From positions 1 to 64,000 of the forward strand of contig VFZN01000015.1 of NCBI GenBank assembly GCA_016871195.1: DNA of 64,000 nucleotides, written 5' to 3'. The DNA is from Acidobacteriota bacterium (GTDB lineage: Bacteria > Acidobacteriota > Vicinamibacteria > Vicinamibacterales > UBA2999). A program made the translations under genes and the position numbers. Of this stretch, positions 50,565-58,993 are shown one piece after another (within the stretch, counting starts at the first letter, position 1; each line of letters begins with the position of its first letter). The notes beneath the pieces are model-generated. The model had not been told where the DNA came from. It made no database searches and saw only the letters and a program-made list of their open reading frames with translations.

Positions 50565-51169
50565 GAGCGGGCTCCCTCGAGGTCGTGGCGGTACTGGCGG
50601 ACGAGCCGGATCAGTTCGGCCCGACCACGGTTGATGCGCGACTTGACGGTGCCCTCGGGCACCTGCAGCCGACGGGCGATGTCGTGATACGACAGGTCCT
50701 GCAGGTCGCGCAGGGTCACGGCCGCCTTCAGCGGCTCGGGCAGGGCCGCCAGAGCGCGCCGCAGCAGCGCCGCCTGTCCCTGCTGCTCGAGCAGCGCATC
50801 GGCGGCCGGTCCATCAGCCACAGGCATGAGATCGTTGGCGTTGATGTCGCGGTTGATCGTCTCGCGTTCCTTGCGCACGCTGCGGTAGTGGTCGATGCAC
50901 ATGTTGCGCGAGACGCTGATGAGCCAGGTCTGGAAATTGGCCCGGCGGTCGAAGGTGTGCAGCGCCCGGAACACCTTGATGAAAATGTCCTGGGTCAGGT
51001 CTTCGGCTTCCTGGTGGTTGCCCGTGAACTTGTAGGCCACGCTGTAGACGCGGCGCCGGTACTGCCGCACGATGTCTGCCCACGCGTCCTGGTCGCCCGC
51101 CAGGCATCGCTGGATCAGCGTGTCGATGGCGTCGGGCGGTTCGGTCACGTCGGATTCTGCGCGAAGCAT
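50561..51169 (-). CDS. ECF-type RNA polymerase sigma factor
   Basis: A 202-residue sigma70-family ECF factor. The start is the ATG at 51169 (MLRAESDVTEPP); the open frame extends further but is antisense to lysA. Region 2 is complete (YSVAYKFTGNHQEAEDLTQD, IFIKVFRALHTFD, TWLISVSRNMCIDHYRS). Region 4 has LPEPLKAAVTLRDLQDLSYH and VPEGTVKSRINRGRAELIRL for -35 recognition. It is first in a four-gene coupled cassette with a STAS protein rather than a membrane anti-sigma factor, so regulation by partner switching is a reasonable guess. Confidence 0.95.
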   Translation of the reverse strand: MLRAESDVTEPPDAIDTLIQRCLAGDQDAWADIVRQYRRRVYSVAYKFTGNHQEAEDLTQDIFIKVFRALHTFDRRANFQTWLISVSRNMCIDHYRSVRKERETINRDINANDLMPVADGPAADALLEQQGQAALLRRALAALPEPLKAAVTLRDLQDLSYHDIARRLQVPEGTVKSRINRGRAELIRLVRQYRHDLEGARS

Positions 51170-51210
51170 ATCACGCGGATTTCGCTGCGGGGGCCGCTCG
51201 GTGACAGGCG

Positions 51211-51238
51211 TTGGCGGCGTCGCTGACCGCGCTATGAT
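51211..51238 (+). promoter_or_regulatory. Putative promoter for lysA, leaderless mRNA
   Basis: TTGGCG, a 16-base spacer and TATGAT (51233-51238), 9 bases before ATG 51248. The short distance predicts a 5' leader of 0-3 bases. Confidence 0.5.
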
Positions 51239-51247
51239 CAGCGTTCC

Positions 51248-52489
51248 ATGCCACCAGCTGCCGACACCGACGCGAGTGCCGCCCTGCGCGCTGACCTGCT
51301 CGAGGCGATTGCCGGACAGGTCGACACCCCGGCCTATGTCTACGACGGCGAGGCGATTGACGCCGCCTATCGCCAGCTCGACGAAGCGTTCGGCCCGGTA
51401 CCCCACGCCATCCACTATGCGATGAAGGCCAACTCGGCCCTCGCCGTGGTGCGCCGCCTGCAGGCCCTCGGCAGCGGCTTCGATGCCAACTCGATGGGCG
51501 AAGTCGATGTGGCCCTGCGCTGCGGCGCGGTGCCACGGCAGATCGTGCTGACCGGTGTCGGCAAGCGCTCTGACGAACTCGATCGGGCCGTGGCCCTCGA
51601 TCTGCAGGCCATCAATGTCGAATCGCCCGGCGAGCTCGACCGGCTGGCGCGGCTGGCGGCCGATCGCGGCACCGTTGCCCGCGTCGCACTTCGCGTCAAT
51701 CCCGATATCGACGCTCAGAGCCATCCGCACATCTCCACGGGGCTCCGATCGAACAAGTTCGGTGTGCCGATCGACGCAGCGCGCGCGCTGTTCCAGGCGA
51801 TCAAGACCCGGCCGTCCCTGTCGCCGGTCGGCATTCATATTCATATCGGCTCGCAGATCACCACACTGGATCCGCTCGAGCGTGCGGCCGAGGCGGCCAC
51901 GGCGCTGGCCCACGCCCTGCGCGAGGATGGCATCGCGATTGAGCAACTCGACTTCGGGGGGGGACTCGGCATCGCGTATGACGGTGGCGCGGCGCCATCG
52001 CCCGAGGCCTACGTCCAGCGACTGGTGCGTGCGGCCGGAGACATCGGCATCACTTTGGCCATCGAGCCTGGACGCGTCATCGTGGGAGCGGCAGGCGTAC
52101 TGTTAACCCGCGTGGTCGACATCAAGCAGTTTCCGGGCGCGCGGCGGTTCATCGTGCTCGATGCAGGCATGACCGAACTGATGCGCCCGGCGCTCTACAG
52201 CGCCGTCCATCGCATCGAACCGGTGCGGCCGCGCACCGGATCCCCAGAGGCCGGCGATATCGTCGGGCCGATTTGTGAGAGTACTGACGCGTTTGCGCGT
52301 GATCGCCTGCTGCCTCCGGTGGAGGTTGGCGACCTGCTGGTGATTCGCGATGCGGGTGCCTATGGTGCGGTGATGGGCTCGACGTATCTGCGGCGTCCCC
52401 TCGCCCCGGAAGTACTTATCGAGCGTGACAGCTGGCGGGTGATCCGGCGTCGGCAGACGCTGGACGACCTGCTGTCACTGGACGTGTAG
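51248..52489 (+). CDS. lysA: Diaminopimelate decarboxylase
   Basis: LysA (413 aa) makes L-lysine from meso-diaminopimelate with PLP. It is a fold-type III enzyme: the PLP lysine is K60 in IHYAMKANSALAVVR, the glycine-rich phosphate site is LDFGGGLGIAYDG, the substrate-binding segment EPGRVIVG follows, and the inter-subunit CESTDAF (GPICESTD) carries the catalytic cysteine. Length fits LysA rather than ornithine decarboxylase. It diverges from the sigma-factor gene, and tmk follows after 9 bases. Confidence 0.97.
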   Translation: MPPAADTDASAALRADLLEAIAGQVDTPAYVYDGEAIDAAYRQLDEAFGPVPHAIHYAMKANSALAVVRRLQALGSGFDANSMGEVDVALRCGAVPRQIVLTGVGKRSDELDRAVALDLQAINVESPGELDRLARLAADRGTVARVALRVNPDIDAQSHPHISTGLRSNKFGVPIDAARALFQAIKTRPSLSPVGIHIHIGSQITTLDPLERAAEAATALAHALREDGIAIEQLDFGGGLGIAYDGGAAPSPEAYVQRLVRAAGDIGITLAIEPGRVIVGAAGVLLTRVVDIKQFPGARRFIVLDAGMTELMRPALYSAVHRIEPVRPRTGSPEAGDIVGPICESTDAFARDRLLPPVEVGDLLVIRDAGAYGAVMGSTYLRRPLAPEVLIERDSWRVIRRRQTLDDLLSLDV

Positions 52490-52498
52490 ACAGAGACG

Positions 52499-53119
52499 AT
52501 GCCCATGCAGCCGCACGGAGTGGTGGTGGCCTTCGAAGGCCTTGATCAGAGTGGGAAGCAGACACAGGCCGAACGGCTCGCGGCGCAGCTGCGGGCGCAG
52601 GGGCGGCAGGTGGAGTTCCTGTCGTTTCCCGAATATCCCACGGCGATTGGCCAGGAGATTGGTCGGGCTCTGGCGGGCGCGCGCGAGTATGCGGCCGACA
52701 CGCTGCAGCTGCTGTATGTCGCCAACCGGTTCGAGTTCCGCCCGCAGATGGACGCGTGGCTATCGGCCGGGGCCGTCATCATCTGCGATCGCTATACGGC
52801 GTCGAGCGTGGCCTACGGCGAGGCACAGGGCCTGTCGCCCGAGTGGCTGCAGGCGGTGCAGCAGCCGCTGCCGGCGGCGGACATCACGCTGCTGCTCGAT
52901 ATCCCTCCCGAGGTCTCGCTGCAGCGCAAGCAGGCGGCGCGTGATCGGTTCGAACGCGACATGCCCCTGCTGGCTCGGGTGCGTGAGAGTTATCGACGTC
53001 AGGCCGGCCAGCGCGGGTGGGTGCTCATCGACGGACAGCAGGCTCCTGATGCCGTGGCTGCGGCGGTGCAGGCCGCCGTCCGAGGTCCGCTCGGGCTGCC
53101 GTCAGCGCCGACACGCTGA
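52499..53119 (+). CDS. tmk: Thymidylate kinase
   Basis: A 206-residue kinase that phosphorylates dTMP to dTDP. The P-loop is AFEGLDQSGKQTQAERLAA, with Q in place of the more usual G in GxxGxGKST; the DRY-type motif is IICDRYTASSVAYGEAQG, and the LID region is RDRFERD. ATG 52499 and 52505 are both possible starts. Its last 95 bases overlap the convergent comF gene, an unusually long tail-to-tail overlap. Confidence 0.92.
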   Translation: MPMQPHGVVVAFEGLDQSGKQTQAERLAAQLRAQGRQVEFLSFPEYPTAIGQEIGRALAGAREYAADTLQLLYVANRFEFRPQMDAWLSAGAVIICDRYTASSVAYGEAQGLSPEWLQAVQQPLPAADITLLLDIPPEVSLQRKQAARDRFERDMPLLARVRESYRRQAGQRGWVLIDGQQAPDAVAAAVQAAVRGPLGLPSAPTR

Positions 53120-53786
53120 TCGCGCCTGCCGCGCGCAGCACCTCGGCGCATGCCCCCAGCGTGGCGCCCGTCGTCGCGACATCATCCACCAGCAGCACGC
53201 GCATGCCGTCGAGCAGACTGTCGTGCGCTGATACGGGTCGTTCCCGGTGCCGTTGCCATCGCTGACACGCCCGCACATCCAGCGCGAAGGCGCCCTGCAC
53301 GTTGCTGCGCCGGGCAACGCCCCGCAGGTGCACCTGCGGGATGCGGGCTCCTGGTCGACGCAGGAGGCACGCCCACGGACGGCCGAGGTGCCGCGCCAGT
53401 TCCTCAGTCTGATTGAAGCCACGCCGGAACCGTCGCCACCAGTGCGAGGGGACGGGGACCACCACATCGGCGCTGGCGAGCAGGGCGTGTCCGGCCTCGG
53501 CCATCAGCCGTGCGAGGGGCCTCGCCACGGAGCGCCGGCGGTCGTACTTGAGACAGCGCACCAGTCGTCGCAGGGTGCCCCGGTGCGGCCCGGCGCTGAC
53601 CAGCGCGTCGAGCAGAGGGGGCATGTCCGCAGCACGCTGCGCGAGCGGATCGAACAGCTCCACGCGCTGCCAGCATTCGGCGCACACGGCCGATGCGAGC
53701 GGCTGATCATTGAGGCCGTGGCAGACGGCGCAGGCGGGCTCGACCAGTGCGCACAGCAGCGCCTCGAGGGCGCGGCCTGGCGTCAT
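53025..53786 (-). CDS. comF: ComF-family phosphoribosyltransferase-like protein
   Basis: A 253-residue ComF homologue, a family linked to uptake of single-stranded DNA in competence. The N-terminal cysteine cluster (CAVCH, CAEC) is the usual zinc site. Next come YDRRRSVARPLARLMAE, VVPVPSHWWRRFRRGFNQTE and the PRPP loop VLLVDDVATTGATLGACAEV. Residues after ALTAARAD look like low-complexity read-through and cause the overlap with tmk. With dprA in the window it hints at natural transformation. Confidence 0.9.
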   Translation of the reverse strand: MTPGRALEALLCALVEPACAVCHGLNDQPLASAVCAECWQRVELFDPLAQRAADMPPLLDALVSAGPHRGTLRRLVRCLKYDRRRSVARPLARLMAEAGHALLASADVVVPVPSHWWRRFRRGFNQTEELARHLGRPWACLLRRPGARIPQVHLRGVARRSNVQGAFALDVRACQRWQRHRERPVSAHDSLLDGMRVLLVDDVATTGATLGACAEVLRAAGAISVSALTAARADLGRRPAPPQPRHQEPAVRR

Positions 53787-53825
53787 GGGTGCCGGTGGGG
53801 CGATAGCGCCCCGTGAGTGACGCGG

Positions 53826-54317
53826 TTATTCGCCGGCGTCGACGTCGGCGGTGTCGTCAGTGACGGCCGGGCGGACCGGGTCGGGCACCGCAAAGGGGAC
53901 CGCGGTGGCCCAGAGACGCTCGAGGCCATAGAAGCCGCGGGCGGTCGGCGAAAACACGTGCACCACCATGTCGAAGTAATCGAGGAGAATCCAGTCGGCC
54001 CTGGCCTGTCCTTCGATGGCTGACGGGCGGATGCCTGCCTGCTTGAGTTCGTGTTCGATCGCATCAGCGATGGCCTGCACCTGGCGCGAATTGGCGCCGG
54101 TGGCGATCACGAAGAAGTCGGTGAACGCATCGCTGCGGCGCAGATCGAGTACCACCAGTTCGCGCGCCAGTTTGTCCTGGGCGGCGGCGACGGCCAGCTG
54201 CACCGCTTTCGGCCACCGTGGGCGACGGGGCTCGGGGGCAGCGGCCGCCTTCCGGGTGGTGACGGTCTTGGCCACAGACGTCCGGGCGCGGGGGCGCGGG
54301 ATACGCGTATCACTCAT
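53826..54317 (-). CDS. rsfS: Ribosome silencing factor
   Basis: A 163-residue RsfS/RsfA (Iojap) protein that binds ribosomal protein L14 and blocks subunit joining during starvation. The core is LRRSDAFTDFFVIATGANSR, QVQAIADAIEHELKQ and ADWILLDYFDMVVHVFSP. A basic 45-residue N-terminal extension and an acidic tail are additions to the usual length. The ATG at 54317 was preferred; GTG 54341, which overlaps the nadD stop, is possible. It lies last in an obg-nadD-rsfS order seen in many bacteria. Confidence 0.95.
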   Translation of the reverse strand: MSDTRIPRPRARTSVAKTVTTRKAAAAPEPRRPRWPKAVQLAVAAAQDKLARELVVLDLRRSDAFTDFFVIATGANSRQVQAIADAIEHELKQAGIRPSAIEGQARADWILLDYFDMVVHVFSPTARGFYGLERLWATAVPFAVPDPVRPAVTDDTADVDAGE

Positions 54318-54341
54318 GCAAACAGCACTCCACTGAGACAC

Positions 54342-56101
<1,760 letters not shown>

Positions 56102-56156
56102 TCAGCGCCACGCCGTCATGGCGTGGCGGACCGGCAGCAGATGCCTGAGGCCGAGC

Positions 56157-56417
56157 CTACTGCTCGGCGGGAATGATGGTGATGAAGCGACCGCGGCTGC
56201 CGTGGTCTTCAAACTTCACGGTGCCGGCGATCTTGGCAAACAGCGTGTCGTCCTTGCCCATGCCGACGTTGCGGCCTGGCTTGAACTTGCGCCCGCGCTG
56301 GCGGACCAGAATCGAGCCGCCCGTGACGACGTTGCCGTCAAACTGCTTGACCCCGAGGCGCTGCGAATTGGAGTCGCGCCCGTTACGTGAGCTGCCCTGC
56401 CCTTTTTTAGTAGCCAT
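56157..56417 (-). CDS. rpmA: Ribosomal protein L27
   Basis: L27 (86 aa) with the conserved N-terminus [20 protein letters not shown] that reaches toward the peptidyl-transferase centre, then [16 protein letters not shown] and [12 protein letters not shown]. No N-terminal cleavage extension of the Firmicutes type is present. It starts 4 bases after the rplU stop. Confidence 0.99.
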   Translation of the reverse strand: MATKKGQGSSRNGRDSNSQRLGVKQFDGNVVTGGSILVRQRGRKFKPGRNVGMGKDDTLFAKIAGTVKFEDHGSRGRFITIIPAEQ

Positions 56418-56421
56418 GACC

Positions 56422-56736
56422 CTACGCCTGAATATCGGTGATGCGCACGCGCGTCAGCAGGCTGCGGTGCCCCTGCGTTCGGCGATACTGCTTGCGACGC
56501 TTCTTTTTGAAGACGCGAATTTTCTTGGACTTGTCGGTCCGGTCGATCACGCCGACGACCTTCGCCCCATCGACAAACGGGGCCCCGGTTACCACTTCGC
56601 CGGCGTCCTTGCCGACAAGCAGCACCTGGTCGAACGAGACAGCCGCGCCGGCTTCGCCGGTGTGGCCATCAACGGCGATGATCGCGCCGGGCTCGACGCG
56701 GAACTGGCGGCCGGAGGCCTTGATAATCGCAAACAC
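56422..56736 (-). CDS. rplU: Ribosomal protein L21
   Basis: L21 (104 aa). The start is GTG 56736, preceded by GGAGAATCACC; the protein begins [16 protein letters not shown] as in all L21 proteins, and [20 protein letters not shown] is the rRNA-binding C-terminal part. It is first in the rplU-rpmA-obg-nadD-rsfS cluster. The 180 bases upstream must hold the operon promoter and any autoregulatory leader. Confidence 0.98.
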   Translation of the reverse strand: MFAIIKASGRQFRVEPGAIIAVDGHTGEAGAAVSFDQVLLVGKDAGEVVTGAPFVDGAKVVGVIDRTDKSKKIRVFKKKRRKQYRRTQGHRSLLTRVRITDIQA

Positions 56737-56916
56737 GGTGATTCTCCGCTTAGTGGTTGCCCCCGTCGACAGGTCGAAGCGAGGCAGGAATTTCAGAGTG
56801 TAGCACGGAACCCGGACGCAGGCCACCGGTGGACGGCACGACCCGCGCGGCCAGTCGTCCAGCGGCCCGAGCGCGCGGGGGCCGACGCGCCCCCCGGGGG
56901 CGTGGCGCTGAGGGGG

Positions 56917-57687
56917 TTACTTGAGCAGCACCCGGTTGCCCCGCACCTTCTGCGCCGTCAGGGTGTTGAGCACACTCGGCAGCAGCCGGTCCATCAACTC
57001 GAAGTACGATGACAGCGCGGGCGTCTGCTGGTTCGAGTTATACAGAATTTCCTCGCGGAACGATTCGCTATAGACCTGTTCCCCGGTGGCCCCATCGATG
57101 AAGACGAAGGTCGGCCGCAGCACAAACCCCTTGCGCTCCATGTAGGTGCGCACGGGCACGACCTGTCGACGCCCGAACTGGTCGTACGTCTCCTGCTCGC
57201 GCTGCACAAACCCCGTCCGTTCCTGCGGCAGGAACACCACCGTGCCCGTGAGGATCAGGGGGGCGTCGAGTTCGGCCCCCACCGTCCTCCAGTAGCCGGT
57301 ATCGGAAAACACCTTGGTATAGGGGTCGAGGTCGGTCTCCGTTCGGGTCACCGGAATGGGACCGGCATTCGGTCCGGCCAGTTCCTGCGCCTTGTCGGTC
57401 AGCGATACAGCATCCGCGTCGAGCACCCGCAGGACGTTCTTGTTCCGCAGCTGGTTGCGCAGCAGCCGCACGGTCTCCATGCTCGCATCGAGGTCGTCGC
57501 TCGGGCCGGCCACGAAGCCCGCCACATAGATGCGCTGGTATTTCGACACATCGAGCTTGGCCGACACCGGGGCCTGAATGACCACTTCATACACCGTGGT
57601 GCTGCAGGCCGATAGCGTCAGCCCGAGCAGGGCCGCCAGCATCCGGGGGGCCCTACGGTGTCGGGCGGGCGCGGGCCGTGCGTTCAT
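56917..57687 (-). CDS. Lipoprotein of unknown function
   Basis: A 256-residue lipoprotein. ATG 57687 has AAGGA 5 bases upstream and gives a proper basic n-region, then the lipobox LTLSAC (C28); ATG 57642 is an alternative. The mature part (YQRIYVAGFVAGPSDDLDAS, LDAPLILTGTVVFLPQERTG, RTYMERKGFVLRPTFVFIDG) resembles proteins that combine a GNA1162-like or CsgG-like fold, but I cannot assign it firmly. It overlaps the upstream TPR gene by 35 bases, so the two are translationally coupled and probably act together in the envelope. Confidence 0.78.
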   Translation of the reverse strand: MNARPAPARHRRAPRMLAALLGLTLSACSTTVYEVVIQAPVSAKLDVSKYQRIYVAGFVAGPSDDLDASMETVRLLRNQLRNKNVLRVLDADAVSLTDKAQELAGPNAGPIPVTRTETDLDPYTKVFSDTGYWRTVGAELDAPLILTGTVVFLPQERTGFVQREQETYDQFGRRQVVPVRTYMERKGFVLRPTFVFIDGATGEQVYSESFREEILYNSNQQTPALSSYFELMDRLLPSVLNTLTAQKVRGNRVLLK

Positions 57688-58006
57688 TGAGTTCCTTGAA
57701 CAGTTCGATGTTCTGACGGATGTAGGCGTTGTCTGGCGCCAGGGCCCGGGCACGGTCGTAGGCGACCTGTGCCTTGTCCATCTGCCCCAGCTGTTCGTAG
57801 CCGATGGCCAGGTTGTTGAACGCCTGTGCATAGGTGGGGTCGAGCTGCGTGGCGCGCTCCCAACGGTAGACCGCTTCCTTCCACAAGCCCTTCTGCGCGA
57901 CCTCGATGCCGAACTCGACCTGCTGCCGCGCATCGTCACGCTGCGCCCAAGCGGGCAGGGCTCCCAGCAGCAGCACGAGCACGAACAACGCGAAACGGAA
58001 GCGCAT
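57653..58006 (-). CDS. Small exported TPR protein
   Basis: A 117-residue protein with a signal peptide (FRFALFVLVLLLGALPAWA) and two to three tetratricopeptide units (KEAVYRWERATQLDPTYAQA, FNNLAIGYEQLGQMDKAQVA, YDRARALAPDNAYIRQNIE). It is upstream of, and overlaps, the lipoprotein gene. TPR proteins mediate protein contacts; here the partner is presumably that lipoprotein. Confidence 0.85.
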   Translation of the reverse strand: MRFRFALFVLVLLLGALPAWAQRDDARQQVEFGIEVAQKGLWKEAVYRWERATQLDPTYAQAFNNLAIGYEQLGQMDKAQVAYDRARALAPDNAYIRQNIELFKELNERTARARPTP

Positions 58007-58130
58007 CACAGTCTCTGCCGCCACTATAGTCACCGGGTCCGCCGGGCATCAAGCGATTTGACGCCGAGGTCACCGCGATTCGCTGTAGGCTGTAATCAGG
58101 TCAGGGGCGCCACGTCTGTTAGGAGTGGTG

Positions 58131-58979
58131 ATGGCCCCCAGTGCACTGCCGCGCGACGCCGCGTGGTTTCCTCGACGGTTGCAGCAGATTCCCGATGCGC
58201 CCGCATCCCTGTGGTACGAGGGCGACCCGTCCCGCCTCCCGGCGCCCGCCCGTCCCTCGTTGGCGGTGGTCGGCACCCGCGCGGCCACACGCGACGCCCT
58301 CGAACAGACGCGCGAGGTGGCCGACCGCCTTGCGCGGCTGGGCGTCGTCATCGTCAGCGGACTCGCCCGGGGCATTGATGCCGTGGCCCACCGGGCGGCC
58401 CTCGACGCCGGCGGGGTGACCATTGCCGTGCTGGGCTCGGGCCTCGACTGCCTCTATCCGCCCGAGCATCGCGAACTGGCCACGCGCATCGCTGCGACCG
58501 GCGCGGTGCTGTCCGAGTATCCGCCGGACACGCCACCTCGCCTGTGGATGTTTCCCCGGCGCAACCGCCTAGTGGCCGGTCTGGCCGATGCCGTCCTCGT
58601 GGTCGAGGCGCCAGAACGCAGCGGCGCCCTGATTACGGCCGGGGCCGCCGGTGACCAAGGGAAAGAGGTGTTCGTCATGCCCGGGCGATGCGCAGGCGGG
58701 CGCAACCGCGGCGGGCACCTGCTCATTCGCGACGGCGCGCGGCTGGTCGAGGGCGTCGACGACATTGTGGCCGATGCCGGCTGGCAGCTCGGCACCCTGT
58801 GGCCCGGGAAGGACGCGCCGGGCGAGGCCGCCGAGTTTTCTCTCGACGAGTACACGCGGACGTCGGGGCTCACGGTCTCCGAGGCCCTGGCGCGGTTGCT
58901 CGAACTGGAACTGGCCGGCGAGGTGACCCGCGTCGGGGCCAGCCGCTTCCGGACCCGTGCCGGGCGCATGCTAACGTAA
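58131..58979 (+). CDS. dprA: DNA-processing protein DprA (short form)
   Basis: DprA (282 aa) loads RecA on incoming single-stranded DNA in natural transformation. The Rossmann core is complete: LAVVGTRAATRDALEQTREV, VIVSGLARGIDAVAHRAAL, AVLGSGLDCLYPPEHREL, FPRRNRLVAGLADAVLVVEA and GRCAGGRNRGGHLLIRDGA. A C-terminal winged-helix-like segment follows. The usual N-terminal SAM or helix-hairpin-helix region is missing: the protein starts only about 35 residues before the core. ATG 58131 was chosen because AGGAG lies 5 bases upstream. It precedes topA by 14 bases. Confidence 0.95.
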   Translation: MAPSALPRDAAWFPRRLQQIPDAPASLWYEGDPSRLPAPARPSLAVVGTRAATRDALEQTREVADRLARLGVVIVSGLARGIDAVAHRAALDAGGVTIAVLGSGLDCLYPPEHRELATRIAATGAVLSEYPPDTPPRLWMFPRRNRLVAGLADAVLVVEAPERSGALITAGAAGDQGKEVFVMPGRCAGGRNRGGHLLIRDGARLVEGVDDIVADAGWQLGTLWPGKDAPGEAAEFSLDEYTRTSGLTVSEALARLLELELAGEVTRVGASRFRTRAGRMLT

Positions 58980-58993
58980 GGGCCACGTTGCCC

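Noticed and set aside
56880-56905. GC palindrome downstream of the lipoprotein gene as a terminator
   Set aside because: The CGCCCCC/GGGGGCG palindrome has almost no loop and no T tract on the minus strand; in this GC content it may arise by chance.
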